NCBI RefSeq assembly: GCF_003258595.1
Contig: NZ_QHHQ01000009.1
Location: 62,001 to 126,000 of the forward strand
DNA from: Acuticoccus sediminis
GTDB taxonomy: Bacteria > Pseudomonadota > Alphaproteobacteria > Rhizobiales > Amorphaceae
DNA length: 64,000 nt
Reading direction: 5' to 3'
Below the pieces are notes generated by a model. The model ran no database searches and was not told where the DNA came from. It saw nothing but the letters and a program-made list of their open reading frames with translations. Each line of letters opens with the position of its first letter. Position 1 is the first letter of the stretch. This document shows, in pieces, positions 44,751 through 54,649 of the stretch. Both the position numbers and the translations under genes were made by a program.

Positions 44751-45595
44751 GCGCCGCCATGAGCCAGGCGCTGCACCGCCCCCGCATCCGGCCCGGCAGG
44801 ATCGTCGTTTGGACGCTCCTGATGCTCGGCGGGATCGTCATGATCATGCCGTTCGCCTACATGATCTCGACGTCGCTGAAGACGCCGGAGCAGGTCTACG
44901 ACCTCCGCCTCATCCCGGTTCGTCCGACGCTGAAGAACTACGCGGCGCTGCTGGCGGACGCGCGCTTCCTCGACTGGTTCGTCAACTCGCTGGTGACGTC
45001 GACGCTGGTCACGGTGTCGGTGCTCTTCTTCGACAGTCTGGTGGGCTACACGCTCGCCAAGTACCGCTTCCGCGGGCGCGGCGTCGTCTTCATCGCGATC
45101 CTGTCGACCCTGATGATCCCGACCGAGATGCTCGTCATCCCCTGGTACCTGATGAGCGCCAGCCTCGGCTGGCTCGACACCTACTGGGGGATCATGTTCC
45201 CGGGCCTCATCACCGGATTCGGCGTCTTCATGATGCGCCAGTTCTTCATGACGGTGCCGGACGAGCTGATCGACGCGGCGCGCATCGACGGGCTGTCGGA
45301 ATTCCGCATCTGGTGGGAGATCGCGATGCCGCTGGTGACGCCGGCCCTTTCGGCGCTGGCGATCTTCACCTTCCTCGGCAACTGGACGGCGTTCCTTTGG
45401 CCGCTCATCGCGACGTCGGAGTCGACGCTCTTCACGGTGCCGGTGGGCCTGTCGTCCTTCGCCAGCGAGAACCTGACGCGATGGGAGATGGTGATGACGG
45501 GCGCCGCCGTGTCGACCATCCCGACGCTGATCGTCTTCATCCTCTTCCAGAAGTACATCATCCGCGGCGTCGTCCTCTCCGGACTCAAAGGCTGA
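44747..45595 (+). CDS. Carbohydrate ABC transporter permease, UgpE/MalG-like
   Basis: A 282-residue permease, partner of the preceding protein. MPFAYMISTSLKTPEQVY near residue 35 and the EAA-type motif ELIDAARIDGLSEFRIWWEI are characteristic of the MalG/UgpE side. ATG 44747 overlaps the preceding stop; ATG 44759 is an alternative four codons later. Confidence 0.92.
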   Translation: MSAAMSQALHRPRIRPGRIVVWTLLMLGGIVMIMPFAYMISTSLKTPEQVYDLRLIPVRPTLKNYAALLADARFLDWFVNSLVTSTLVTVSVLFFDSLVGYTLAKYRFRGRGVVFIAILSTLMIPTEMLVIPWYLMSASLGWLDTYWGIMFPGLITGFGVFMMRQFFMTVPDELIDAARIDGLSEFRIWWEIAMPLVTPALSALAIFTFLGNWTAFLWPLIATSESTLFTVPVGLSSFASENLTRWEMVMTGAAVSTIPTLIVFILFQKYIIRGVVLSGLKG

Positions 45596-45596
45596 C

Positions 45597-47108
45597 ATGA
45601 CCGATCGTCCGACCTCGACCGACACGACAACCTTCCCGGATCCGGTCTACGCGCGGACCGTGCTGGCGCCGCTCTACGGGCACGCCAAGACGGTGTTCGC
45701 GGAGCCGCTGATGCGCATCAACCGGGCGCACTGCGTGATGCTGGCGGAGACGGGGATCCTCGCCGGGGACGAGGCACGGCAGATCGCGTCAGCGCTCGCC
45801 GCGATCGAGGCGTCCGACATCCTCGCCCCCTCGCCCTACACCGGCGCGCACGAGGACCTCTTCTTCGAGGTGGAGGGCGCGCTGAAGGCCCGCGTCGGCA
45901 ACGAGCTGGGCGGCAAGCTCCACACCGGGCGGAGCCGCAACGACCTCGACCACGCGATCTTCCGCCTGCGCCTCAAGGCGGTCATCGACGCCATGCTCGA
46001 CGTCGCGCGCACCACGGCGTGGACGATGCTGGACGCGGCGCGGGCCAACAAGGGCGAGATCATCGTCGCCTACACGCACGGCCAGCCGGCCCAGCCGACC
46101 ACGTACGGCCACTACCTCGCCGGCGCGCTGGAGACGCTGCTCGCCGATATCGGCAGGCTCGACGCGGCGCGGGCGCTGGTCGACCGCTCGCCGATGGGCG
46201 CGGCGGCGATCACCACGACAGGCTTTCCCGTCGACCGGGCGCGGATGGCCGGGCTGTTGGGCTTTGCCGAACCGACGCTCAACTCCTACGCCTCGATCGC
46301 CGGCGTCGACTACGTGACGGCGCCCTATTCGGCGCTGGCGCTGATGATGCTGCACCTCGGGCGCGTGGTGCAGGACCTCCAGTTCTGGACGAGCTTCGAG
46401 GTCGGCCAGCTCTACGTCGCCAACAGCCTCGTGCAGATCTCATCGATCATGCCGCAGAAGCGCAATCCGGTGCCCATCGAGCATATGCGCCACCTCGCCT
46501 CGACGGCGCTCGGCCAGGCCGAGACCGTGGTGCGCACGATGCACAACACGCCGTTCACCGACATGAACGACAGCGAGGCGGAGGTGCAGGTGACGGGCCT
46601 CGCGGCGTTCGCGACGGCCGGGCGCGTCCTCGACCTGCTCGCGGCGGTGCTCGGCGGGGCGCGGGTCGAGCCGGAGAACGTGCGGCGAAACATCGACCGC
46701 TCCTGCATCACCATCACCGAGCTTGCGGACACGCTGGTGCGCGACGAGGGCCTGTCCTTCCGCGAGGGGCACGAGATCGCGTCGGCCGTCGCGACGGCGG
46801 TGGTCGCCGGAAAGGGCGTGCTGAGCGACGCGTACCCAGCCTTCGCGGCCGCGTTCGAGCGGCTCGCGGGGCGGCCGAGCCGGCTCGACGAGGACGCCTT
46901 CCGCGCCGCCGTCGGTCCGGAGCACTTCGTCGCCGTGCGCGAGCGGCACGGCGGGCCGGGGCCGGCCGCGATGGCCGCCGCGCTGGAGACCTATCGTGCC
47001 CGCCTCGGCGCGCTGGAGGAGGCGGCGGTCCACCACGCCGAGCGGGAGGCCGTCGCCGCGGCGGCGCTGTCGGAGGCGTTCGGCGCGCTCAGCGGGGCGG
47101 GGGGCTGA
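45597..47108 (+). CDS. Argininosuccinate lyase-like enzyme of the fumarase/aspartase superfamily
   Basis: A 503-residue superfamily lyase inside a sugar-importer operon. Conserved motifs are HTGRSRND (around 109-116), YTHGQPAQPT with His161, and the signature SSIMPQKRNP whose Ser282/Ser283 includes the catalytic base. All key residues appear intact. Its location, with no arg genes nearby, argues against housekeeping arginine synthesis. It more likely releases fumarate from an N-succinyl or aspartyl-type compound; EDDS lyase is a known relative with such a role. It starts one base after the permease stop and is followed 3 bases later by the ATPase gene, so it is firmly part of the operon. Confidence 0.8.
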   Translation: MTDRPTSTDTTTFPDPVYARTVLAPLYGHAKTVFAEPLMRINRAHCVMLAETGILAGDEARQIASALAAIEASDILAPSPYTGAHEDLFFEVEGALKARVGNELGGKLHTGRSRNDLDHAIFRLRLKAVIDAMLDVARTTAWTMLDAARANKGEIIVAYTHGQPAQPTTYGHYLAGALETLLADIGRLDAARALVDRSPMGAAAITTTGFPVDRARMAGLLGFAEPTLNSYASIAGVDYVTAPYSALALMMLHLGRVVQDLQFWTSFEVGQLYVANSLVQISSIMPQKRNPVPIEHMRHLASTALGQAETVVRTMHNTPFTDMNDSEAEVQVTGLAAFATAGRVLDLLAAVLGGARVEPENVRRNIDRSCITITELADTLVRDEGLSFREGHEIASAVATAVVAGKGVLSDAYPAFAAAFERLAGRPSRLDEDAFRAAVGPEHFVAVRERHGGPGPAAMAAALETYRARLGALEEAAVHHAEREAVAAAALSEAFGALSGAGG

Positions 47109-47111
47109 TCC

Positions 47112-48188
47112 GTGGCGGACGTTTCCATCCGAAAGCTCGTCAAGCGCTACGGACAGGTCGAGGTGCTGCACGGCATCGACCTCGAGATCGCGCACGGGGA
47201 GTTCATCGTCCTCGTCGGGCCGTCGGGCTGCGGCAAGTCGACGACCCTGCGCATGCTCGCCGGCCTCGAGGAGGTGTCGGGCGGCGAGATCGCCATCGGC
47301 GGGCGCGTCGTCAACAACGTGGAGCCGAAGGCGCGCAACATCGCGATGGTGTTCCAGAACTATGCGATCTACCCGCACTTCACCGTCTACAGGAACATCG
47401 GCTTCGGCCTGCGGACGGCGAAGCTCGACAAGCGCGAGAAGGACAAGCGGATCCGCGAGGCGGCCGCGATCCTCGACCTGACGCCGCTCCTGGAGCGCAA
47501 GCCCTCGCAGCTCTCCGGCGGGCAGCGCCAGCGCGTGGCGATCGGCCGTGCGATGGTGCGCGACCCCGCCGTCTTCCTGTTCGACGAGCCGCTCTCCAAC
47601 CTAGACGCCCAGCTCCGCGCCCAGATGCGCCTCGAGGTGAAGCGCCTTCACCAGCGGCTCGGGTCGACGATCGTCTTCGTCACCCACGACCAGGTGGAGG
47701 CGATGACGCTCGCCGACCGGATCGCCATCATGCGTGACGGGCACATCGAGCAGCTCGGCACCCCGGACGACCTCTACGAGCGGCCGGTGAACACGTTCGT
47801 GGCGCAGTTCGTCGGCAGCCCGTCGATGAACCTCGTGCCGGGCGCGCTCGGCGCGGACGGGCGCGTGACGCTCGACGGGCTGTCCGGTTTCACCGCCGCC
47901 TGGGCCGGCGGCGGGGCGGCCGGGCCGGTCACGGTGGGGCTGAGGCCGGACGAGCTTCGCGTCGGACCCGCCGGCGAGGGCGACGGCGCGATCACCGGCG
48001 AGGTCGAGATCGTCGAGCGGCTGGGGCACGACGCTCTTGTCTATCTGAAGGCGGGCGGGCAGGCGCTGGTCGCCAAGGCGGAGGCGGCGAACGGCCTTGC
48101 GCCCGGCGGTCCGGTAACGGTCGCCGCATCGCCCCGCGCCCTGCACCTTTTCGACCGCGAGAGCGGCCTCGCGCTGCCGCGGCACTGA
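47112..48188 (+). CDS. Carbohydrate ABC transporter ATPase, UgpC/MsmK/MalK-like
   Basis: A 358-residue ATPase: Walker [14 protein letters not shown] near residue 37, signature [15 protein letters not shown] near 135, Walker [17 protein letters not shown], and a C-terminal TOBE/OB domain (about 240-358). The [20 protein letters not shown] run is typical of carbohydrate ATPases. Start is GTG 47112. It energises the importer encoded at 42548-45595. Confidence 0.92.
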   Translation: MADVSIRKLVKRYGQVEVLHGIDLEIAHGEFIVLVGPSGCGKSTTLRMLAGLEEVSGGEIAIGGRVVNNVEPKARNIAMVFQNYAIYPHFTVYRNIGFGLRTAKLDKREKDKRIREAAAILDLTPLLERKPSQLSGGQRQRVAIGRAMVRDPAVFLFDEPLSNLDAQLRAQMRLEVKRLHQRLGSTIVFVTHDQVEAMTLADRIAIMRDGHIEQLGTPDDLYERPVNTFVAQFVGSPSMNLVPGALGADGRVTLDGLSGFTAAWAGGGAAGPVTVGLRPDELRVGPAGEGDGAITGEVEIVERLGHDALVYLKAGGQALVAKAEAANGLAPGGPVTVAASPRALHLFDRESGLALPRH

Positions 48189-48245
48189 TCCGGGCATCCG
48201 TCCGGACCGGCGCCGCGCGCGACGCACACAAGATTGGCTGTTGGA

Positions 48246-49460
48246 ATGAACGAGCACCTACTTCGCTTTCCGGCGCACTCGCACAGCCGTCGCAGCTCCC
48301 TGCGAACGGTTCTGCGGGAGGTGGTGCGGGCCGGCGCGATCTCGCGCGCGGAGCTGTCGCGCCGCACGGGACTGTCGAAGCAGACGATGTCCGACATCGT
48401 GCGCGACCTGCTGGAGGAGGACTGGCTGCGCGCGGTGGGCCAGCAGCGCGGCGCCGTCGGCCGCAGCGCCACCAACTACGAACTCAACCCGTCGCGCTGC
48501 CACGTGTGGGGCGGCGACCTCGGCGGCACGAGCCTCCGCGTCTGCATTGCCGACCTCACCGGCAGGACGGTCGCCGAGGCGCGCGAGCCCACCGAACCGG
48601 CCGGCGGCGAGGCGGTGGTGAACCAGATCGTCGCGCTGGTCGGGCGTCTGGCGGCGAGCCGCGGCCTGCCGCTGGAGCGGATCGCCTGCGGCGCGATCGG
48701 CGTACCCGGCGCCTACGACCGGCAGAGCCGCCGTCTCAGCCTCGTGACCAACGTCGCCGGGCTCGACCGGATGGACCTCGAGGCGGTGCTGGGCGCGCGG
48801 CTCGGCATGACGGTCTTCGCCGAGAACGACGTGACGCTGGCGGCCAACGGCGAATTGAGCCGGGGGAGCCCCTGGTCGACCGGCACCTTCGCCTTCCTGG
48901 CGATGGGGACCGGCGTCGGCCTCGGCCTCGTCTCGGAGGGGCAGATCGTGCGCGGCGCCCGCGGTGCGGCGGGCGAGATCGCGTGGCTCCCGCTGGGCGG
49001 GGACCCGTTCGACAGCCGCAACTTTCACGCCGGCACGCTGGAGCGGGCGATCTCCAGCGTTGCCATCCTCGAGCGCTACCGGGCGTACGGCGGCCCGAAG
49101 GACGCGTCGATGATCGCCCTCTTCGATGCCTACAACGCCGGCGCGCCTGCCGCCGCGCGGGTGCTCGACGAGGTGGCGCGCACGCTGGCAGTGGTGATCG
49201 TCGCGATCCGGGCGCTGCTCGACCCGGAGGCGGTGGTGTTCGGCGGCAGCATCGGCGTGCGGCCGGAGCTTCTGGCGCTGGTGCGCGCCCAGCTCGCGCG
49301 GTGCATGCCCGACCCCGTGCCGGTGGAGGCGAGCCGTCTCGGCGGCAAGGCGGCCGAGGTGGGCGCCGTCGCCATGGCGATCAGCCACGTGCACGACCTC
49401 CTCCTCAGCGACCTCCCGGCGACGCCCGAGGCGTTCGACCCCGCCGGCGCCCGGGACTGA
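48246..49460 (+). CDS. ROK-family transcriptional regulator
   Basis: A 404-residue NagC/XylR-type repressor: winged helix at about residues 18-80 (SRAELSRRTGLSKQTMSDIV) and a ROK sugar-kinase-like domain from about 85 (GGDLGGTSLRVCIADL, GTGVGLGL). The usual zinc motif CxCGxxGC after GEI is absent; the segment reads GEIAWLPLGGDPFDSRN. It is the last gene of the carbohydrate operon, and the inverted repeat at the operon promoter fits a ROK operator, so pathway-specific autorepression is likely. Confidence 0.87.
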   Translation: MNEHLLRFPAHSHSRRSSLRTVLREVVRAGAISRAELSRRTGLSKQTMSDIVRDLLEEDWLRAVGQQRGAVGRSATNYELNPSRCHVWGGDLGGTSLRVCIADLTGRTVAEAREPTEPAGGEAVVNQIVALVGRLAASRGLPLERIACGAIGVPGAYDRQSRRLSLVTNVAGLDRMDLEAVLGARLGMTVFAENDVTLAANGELSRGSPWSTGTFAFLAMGTGVGLGLVSEGQIVRGARGAAGEIAWLPLGGDPFDSRNFHAGTLERAISSVAILERYRAYGGPKDASMIALFDAYNAGAPAAARVLDEVARTLAVVIVAIRALLDPEAVVFGGSIGVRPELLALVRAQLARCMPDPVPVEASRLGGKAAEVGAVAMAISHVHDLLLSDLPATPEAFDPAGARD

Positions 49461-49482
49461 CGCGCCGCGGCCTGACGCCCGC

Positions 49483-51804
49483 TCAGCTCCGCTTCATCTC
49501 GACGAGGAAGGAGTCGGATTCGCGGCCGAGGTTGTCGTTCGCCTCGCTGAGCTCGGACGTCGCCGTCGACAGGAGCTGGGCGGCGGTGAGGTTGCCCTTG
49601 GAAAGGTCCTCCACGTTGCGCAGCGTGTCCGACGCGGTCGAGACGCCGCTCGCCGCGTACTGGGCGTTGACGGTGATCTCGTGCGTGGCGGCCTGCTGCT
49701 CCTCCACCGCGGCGGCGACCCCGCTGAAGGTCTCGCGCATCGACTCGATGGTCTGCGACACCTCCGTGATGCCGCCGACCACGGTCTCGACCTGCTTCTG
49801 GATCGCGTCGATCTGCTGGGTGACCTCCTGCGTCGCCTCGGCGGTCTGGGTGGCGAGGTCCTTCACCTCATGCGCCACGACCGCGAAGCCCTTGCCGGCC
49901 TCCCCGGCGCTCGCGGCCTCGATGGTCGCGTTGAGGGCGAGGAGGTTGGTCTTCCCGGCGATGTCGGAGATCGTCTCCACCACCTTGCTGATCCGCCCGC
50001 TGACGGCGAGGAGCTCGTTGGCCTGCGCAGCCACAGACTGCGTGTCGTGCGACGCCCGCCGGATCCGCTCGGACGAGCTCGAGATCCGCTGCGTGATCTC
50101 GGTGATGGAAGACGACAGCTCCTCCGCGGCGGACGCGACCATCTGGACGCTGGCGGCCGCCTGGCCGACGGCGCCGACGCCGGCCGTCAGCTCGCCCTGC
50201 GTGGTGCGCACGCTGCCGACGATCCCGTCGACCTGATGGCGCATGCCGGTGAAGGTCGCCGCCATCTGGTCCATTGTCGCCTTCACCGTCGTCTCGAAGA
50301 CGCGGGTGCTGCGGACCTTCTGGCTGACGATCTCCCACGACAGCAGCGTGCCAGAGTAGCGGCCCGCCCGGTCGCGCACCTCCGAGCAGGTGAGGTGCAG
50401 GTGCTCCTCCCCGGCGAGGTTGATCGTCGTTGAATAGGGAAGCATGGACGGGTTCGCGAGGATCGCCCGCTGATGCGCCGGGTTCTTGTGGAAGCGGTCG
50501 ATCGAGGCGCCCTCCATTTCGTCCACCCGGATCGGCAGTAGGTGCTCGATGAGGCCGAGCTGCTTGCGCGTCGCCTTGTTCATGTAGGTGATGCGGAAAT
50601 CGTCGTTGGGGTCCGCCACCATGACGGGCATCGGCACCTGATCGATCATCTGCGCCCGGCTGAAGGCGTCCTCGGTGGTGGTGCGCATCTTGGCGAGGGC
50701 GGTCCACATCTGGCCGAACTCGTCCCGGCTGTTGTCCGGCCGGACGGCGAAGTCGGTGTCCCCGTCGGCGAGGCGGTTCATCACGCCGGTCAGGGCGCGG
50801 ATCGGCCGTCCGACGGTAATCACGATGGCAAACCCGGCGGCGACGGCGACGAGGACGGCGACGATCGACAGCAGGAACGTCGTCGACTGCGTCGAGGCGA
50901 CGGCGGACGGGGCTTCGGCGTCGAGGGTGCGCTGCGCCGCCTCCTGCGCCTCGGCGAGGTGCTGGACGTCGGCGAGGATCCGGGTCTCCAGCGGGATGAT
51001 CTCGTCCCGGAGGAGCGCGTTGCGGCGCACGATGACGGTCTCGATGGCGTCGAAGGTCTCGCGGTAGGCACCGAGGGCGGAGAGGACGCTCTCGGTCTGG
51101 CGGATCCGCTGCGGGTTGGTGTTGCGGTAGCGCTCGATGCCTGTCGTCGCCTCGCCGAACTCCCGGCGCGCGGCGGCGGCGGGCTCCGGCTTGAAGTCGA
51201 CGAGGAACCGCAGCGCCTCCACCTCGCCGAGGAGGGCGTGTTCCTCGAAGGTGGCGACCTCGCGCTCGGCATCGCCGTCCGCGCCGGTGAAGACCGAGCG
51301 GATCAGCCCCTCCAGCGCGACCTTGAGCGCCTGCCCTTCGCTTTCGAGTTCGGCGAAGAGGTCGTCATAGCGCCGCTGCTCGGCCGCGAGACGATCGAAG
51401 AGCGCGGCATAGGTGTCCGCGCGCCCGAGGATGTCGCGCACGGCCGGGAGGACGGCGGGGTCCCCCTCGAACAGGGCCTCGGCGCGCGCGGCCGTGGCGT
51501 CGTCGCTGATGGCGTTGACGGTGACGGCGGCGTCCGCGGCCGAGACCTCACCGTTCCGGCCGACGAAGTTGGCGACGGCAAGGTTCGCGCGCATCACCCG
51601 CGTGCGCAGCCCCGACAGGAAGATGTCGGCGTGGGCGCTCCGGCGGTAGTGGGAGAACATCCCGTCGATCTCGCCGACGCCGCGGTGCCCGAAGCCCCAG
51701 ACGGCGAGCAGCAGGGCGAGAACGACAGACACCGAGGCGATCAGCTTCAGCGACAGCGCGATGTTGTTGAGCGCATTGGGTGCGCGTCCCAGGATCTTGC
51801 TCAC
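49483..51804 (-). CDS. Methyl-accepting chemotaxis protein with PAS domain
   Basis: A 773-residue chemoreceptor. A first membrane helix (about 17-37) and a second (about 306-328) enclose a helical periplasmic sensor of about 270 residues. Then come HAMP (about 330-383), a PAS region (about 395-505, [20 protein letters not shown]) and the signalling domain (about 520-740) with the hairpin tip [20 protein letters not shown]-like sequence. It would relay a chemical stimulus to CheA/CheW, encoded elsewhere. GTG start at 51804 follows a purine-rich site. It is convergent with the ROK gene. Confidence 0.9.
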   Translation of the reverse strand: MSKILGRAPNALNNIALSLKLIASVSVVLALLLAVWGFGHRGVGEIDGMFSHYRRSAHADIFLSGLRTRVMRANLAVANFVGRNGEVSAADAAVTVNAISDDATAARAEALFEGDPAVLPAVRDILGRADTYAALFDRLAAEQRRYDDLFAELESEGQALKVALEGLIRSVFTGADGDAEREVATFEEHALLGEVEALRFLVDFKPEPAAAARREFGEATTGIERYRNTNPQRIRQTESVLSALGAYRETFDAIETVIVRRNALLRDEIIPLETRILADVQHLAEAQEAAQRTLDAEAPSAVASTQSTTFLLSIVAVLVAVAAGFAIVITVGRPIRALTGVMNRLADGDTDFAVRPDNSRDEFGQMWTALAKMRTTTEDAFSRAQMIDQVPMPVMVADPNDDFRITYMNKATRKQLGLIEHLLPIRVDEMEGASIDRFHKNPAHQRAILANPSMLPYSTTINLAGEEHLHLTCSEVRDRAGRYSGTLLSWEIVSQKVRSTRVFETTVKATMDQMAATFTGMRHQVDGIVGSVRTTQGELTAGVGAVGQAAASVQMVASAAEELSSSITEITQRISSSSERIRRASHDTQSVAAQANELLAVSGRISKVVETISDIAGKTNLLALNATIEAASAGEAGKGFAVVAHEVKDLATQTAEATQEVTQQIDAIQKQVETVVGGITEVSQTIESMRETFSGVAAAVEEQQAATHEITVNAQYAASGVSTASDTLRNVEDLSKGNLTAAQLLSTATSELSEANDNLGRESDSFLVEMKRS

Positions 51805-51929
51805 TCTTCCGGACCTCTCCCACGCGTGGTGGCGGGAAGCCTACCGGCGGCAGCTTGCGCAACCCTGCGGACGGCGCCCGCCCGTGCCGGGGCCCCGCGA
51901 CGGGCGGAGCGTTCCGGACCGGCCCGGGG

Positions 51930-52676
51930 TCAGCCGCGACGCAGGAGGAGCGTGGCGCTGGTGCGGAGCTGGTCGGGATGGCCGGCGGTGTCGAGGAGGA
52001 CGTAGGCGGAGTGGCCCTGCTCGAACATGGCGACGGCGTTGTCGGCGTATTCGAACGCCGTCAGAGGGTCCAGGGTGTCGTCCGCGGCGCGGGCGGTCGA
52101 GAACAGGAGCACGCGGCCGAGCTCGGGCACGTCGAACGCGATGGCGACGGCGGGCCGGTCCGGCGCGGCCACGACCTGGACGTCGCGCACGATCCATCCG
52201 GCCGGGATCTGCGGCACCTCGACGCCGAGGGCGGCGCCGATCTCCTCGACGTCGAGGACGGCGCTCTCCGCCTGGGACAGCATCGCGTGGCGCCGGTCGA
52301 GCGCGGCCTGCGCGTCGAGGGCCGCCTCGACGACCGGCGGCACGCCCGGCGGCGCCGCGGTCCGGAGGAGGCCGTGGCCGAGCCATCCGGCGCCGAACAG
52401 CATGGCGCCCAGGAGGACGGGTGCGAGGCGCCTGATGCGGCGGCGGCGGCGGAACGAGCCTTCCAGGCGGCGCGCCTCGGCGACGAGAGCCTGCGGGGTC
52501 GGCGCCTGCCCGGCGTCGAGGGCGAGCCGCAGGGCCTCGGCGTGGCGTGCGTCCACCAGGACGTCGGCGGCCCGGTCGGGGTGCGCGGCGAAGTAGTCGG
52601 CCATGGCGAAGACGGCCTCGGCGTCCGTCCCCGCGGAACTCCGGCCGCCGGGCTCCGGCGGTCCAGGCTCAGTCAT
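51930..52676 (-). CDS. Membrane anti-sigma factor-like protein
   Basis: A 248-residue protein with an acidic cytoplasmic N-terminal part (about 1-80), an arginine-rich stop, one membrane helix (about 84-105) and a periplasmic C-terminal domain (about 110-248). It lacks the HxxxCxxC zinc motif of ZAS anti-sigma factors. The gene starts inside the end of the ECF sigma gene (8-base overlap), the classical arrangement for a cognate anti-sigma factor, which is the basis for the call; sequence alone is weak. Confidence 0.68.
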   Translation of the reverse strand: MTEPGPPEPGGRSSAGTDAEAVFAMADYFAAHPDRAADVLVDARHAEALRLALDAGQAPTPQALVAEARRLEGSFRRRRRIRRLAPVLLGAMLFGAGWLGHGLLRTAAPPGVPPVVEAALDAQAALDRRHAMLSQAESAVLDVEEIGAALGVEVPQIPAGWIVRDVQVVAAPDRPAVAIAFDVPELGRVLLFSTARAADDTLDPLTAFEYADNAVAMFEQGHSAYVLLDTAGHPDQLRTSATLLLRRG

Positions 52677-53199
52677 GGCGCCCGCCGACGATCCTGAGCG
52701 CCCGGGGCGGTGCCGGCCGGGCACCGTCCTCGAAGGTGCGCAGCGCGGCGCGGGCACGGCCGACGCGGGACATCACGGTTCCGGCCGGAAGGTCGAGCAC
52801 GGCGGCGGCTGCGGCAATGTCGAGCCCCTCGACGGCGACGAGGTGGAGCGCCTCGCGCTGCTCGCCCGACAGCGACAGGAAGGCGGTCATGAGTTGTGAC
52901 AGCCGGGCGGCGGCCTCGCCGGCCGGCGCGACGGGCCGCTGGTGAAGCTCCGCCCAGGCCTGCTCGCGGGCCTCGGCGGCGAGTGTGCTGCGCCGCTCGT
53001 CGACGAAGAGGTTGTGCATGATCGACATCAGCCATACGCGCACGTCGCCGCCCTCCCGGAACGACGACCGGCGCTCGTGCGCGCGCAGCAGCGTCGCCTG
53101 GACGAGATCGTCCGCGCCCTCCGGATCGCGGGTCAGGACGCGCGCGTAGCGGCGCAGCGCGTCGAGCTGACCGACGATGTCGATGTCCTCTGCGCTCAT
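52669..53199 (-). CDS. ECF (group 4) RNA polymerase sigma factor
   Basis: A 176-residue sigma factor with region 2 (about 10-75, DPEGADDLVQATLLRAHERR and VRVWLMSIMHNLFVDERR) and region 4 (about 110-160, LSGEQREALHLVAVEGLDIAAAAAVLDLPAGTVMSRVGRAR). It lies downstream of the redoxin-2OG oxygenase gene and upstream of the anti-sigma gene on the same strand. It probably controls its own operon; the inducing signal is unknown. Confidence 0.88.
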   Translation of the reverse strand: MSAEDIDIVGQLDALRRYARVLTRDPEGADDLVQATLLRAHERRSSFREGGDVRVWLMSIMHNLFVDERRSTLAAEAREQAWAELHQRPVAPAGEAAARLSQLMTAFLSLSGEQREALHLVAVEGLDIAAAAAVLDLPAGTVMSRVGRARAALRTFEDGARPAPPRALRIVGGRHD

Positions 53200-53240
53200 C
53201 TCGTCTCCGGCTCGGGCTCCCCGTTGCTGGCGCGCCCCGC

Positions 53241-54413
53241 TTAGGCCTCGGGCTCGGCGGCGGGCTTCGCCGCGGCGCCGTCCTGGCCCTCCTGCGTGCC
53301 GAGGTAGCGCATGTTCGCCTCCCGGATCCTGGCCGCCTGATCGTCGTAGAGGAAGGGCAGGAACGCATAGCGGCGGCCCCGCCTCACCCGGCTCACCTTG
53401 TGCAGCAGCGAGCAGGAGAAGACCACCGCGCCGCCCGGCGGAGCCTTGAATGACCGTGGGCCGTACTCGGGGAAGTTCACCTCGCCGCCGTCGAAGTCGT
53501 CGTTGAGGTTGACCGACACGGCGAAGCGGCGGTGCGCCGTCCCCTTCGTGGTGTTGTCGCGATGGGCGGAGAAGTGGCCCCCGTCCTCGGCCGCATAGCA
53601 GGAGACGATGTAGCGCTCCATCCGCGTCGCCTTGAACTGGTGCACCTTGGCGATCTCCGGGATGACGCGGCGCAGGAAGCGCCCCTGGAGCTGGCCGATC
53701 AGGGCGCGGTCGGCGATGTTGTAGTCCTTGCGGCGCTTGAAGCTCGCGTCGGTGACGCCGACGGTGCGGCCGTCGACCTCGCGCATGAAGCCGCTCTCCT
53801 CGCCGCCCTGCTCCTCGTAGAGGCCGATCAGGTGACGGCAGAGCTCGGGCTCGAACACGCGCGGCAGGAAGATGATGGGCGCCTGCAGGTCGATGCCGGC
53901 GAACCGCTCCGGCGGCGGCAGGTCGTCGAGGACGGCCATCACCTCGGCGATGTCGCCCCGGTCGGCGCGGAACGGGACGGCGGCGATCACCCGCATGGTC
54001 GGGTCGATCACGAACCAGTGGCGGGCGAGGGCGATGGGGCCGCTGCCGGGCGCGGCGTCCTTCGGCACGACCCCGTAGAGGCGGGAGGCGACGAGGTCGA
54101 AGTCCCAGAAGTGGCGGTAGCCGGGCATGCGGTTGGCGACGCGCCCCTCCGCCTCGTCCCTCGGATCGACGCTGACGCCGAAGAAGCATGCGCGGGCGTC
54201 GTCGAAGTGGTCCGTCCTGGCGTAGGCGGCCTGCAGCGCCGCGTCGGTGTGGGCGTCGGAGGCGCTGCCGTAGAAGCAGAGCACAAGGTAGCGGCCGGCG
54301 GCGGAGTCGAAGGCGTAGCGGGGATTGGCGACGCTGCGCTGGATGAACCCCGGGGCGGGGTCGCCGGGCAGCAGTCGCACGGGCTCGCTCGCGGCGGGAT
54401 CGGGTGAGGACAT
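53241..54413 (-). CDS. Redoxin-like domain fused to a prolyl 4-hydroxylase-type 2OG-Fe(II) oxygenase
   Basis: A 390-residue two-domain protein. Residues about 10-165 look like a peroxiredoxin/AhpC fold (LLPGDPAPGFIQ, FFGVSVDP), but the PxxxTxxC site is missing: the segment reads YGSASDAHTDA, so peroxidase activity is unlikely. Residues about 175-365 are a 2OG-Fe(II) domain with iron ligands H284 and D286 (AHRDN) and H338 (LLHKV), and the 2-oxoglutarate arginine near R348. It may hydroxylate a protein or small molecule; substrate unknown. It heads a minus-strand unit with the sigma/anti-sigma pair and is divergent from the next gene. Confidence 0.82.
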   Translation of the reverse strand: MSSPDPAASEPVRLLPGDPAPGFIQRSVANPRYAFDSAAGRYLVLCFYGSASDAHTDAALQAAYARTDHFDDARACFFGVSVDPRDEAEGRVANRMPGYRHFWDFDLVASRLYGVVPKDAAPGSGPIALARHWFVIDPTMRVIAAVPFRADRGDIAEVMAVLDDLPPPERFAGIDLQAPIIFLPRVFEPELCRHLIGLYEEQGGEESGFMREVDGRTVGVTDASFKRRKDYNIADRALIGQLQGRFLRRVIPEIAKVHQFKATRMERYIVSCYAAEDGGHFSAHRDNTTKGTAHRRFAVSVNLNDDFDGGEVNFPEYGPRSFKAPPGGAVVFSCSLLHKVSRVRRGRRYAFLPFLYDDQAARIREANMRYLGTQEGQDGAAAKPAAEPEA

Positions 54414-54420
54414 GTCGGTC

Positions 54421-54453
54421 GGCTCCGCTATCGTTCGTCATGTTTACGGAGCC
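54421..54453. promoter_or_regulatory. Inverted repeat in the promoter region of the redoxin-oxygenase gene
   Basis: Arms GGCTCCG and CGGAGCC (7 bases, perfect) are 19 bases apart, starting 8 bases upstream of the oxygenase ATG, with an AT-richer centre. It could be an operator or 5' UTR hairpin. A separate 16-base perfect palindrome, GCGGCCGATCGGCCGC, lies at 54544-54559 and may be a chance GC-rich sequence. Confidence 0.3.
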
Positions 54454-54649
54454 ATCGGCGGGTGTCATCCCCGTGGCGGACGGCGCCGGGTGACGGCAAC
54501 GTGATCGGCGGCGGTCGCGGCCCTTTGCGCGGACCGGGAGGCGGCGGCCGATCGGCCGCGAAACGCCGACTCTGCGTCACGTGTCCCGCTGGGGATCGCC
54601 CGCGCACGTGCTAGTGTCCCGGCAAAACAAGACCAGTGGGAGGATTGCG

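Noticed and set aside
45597-47108. Housekeeping argininosuccinate lyase (argH)
   Set aside because: The gene is embedded in a sugar-importer operon with overlaps or tiny gaps and no arginine genes nearby, so only a superfamily-level call is given.
54544-54559. 16-base perfect palindrome as an operator
   Set aside because: Composed almost entirely of G and C in a very GC-rich region, so it may arise by chance; mentioned only as a low-confidence note.
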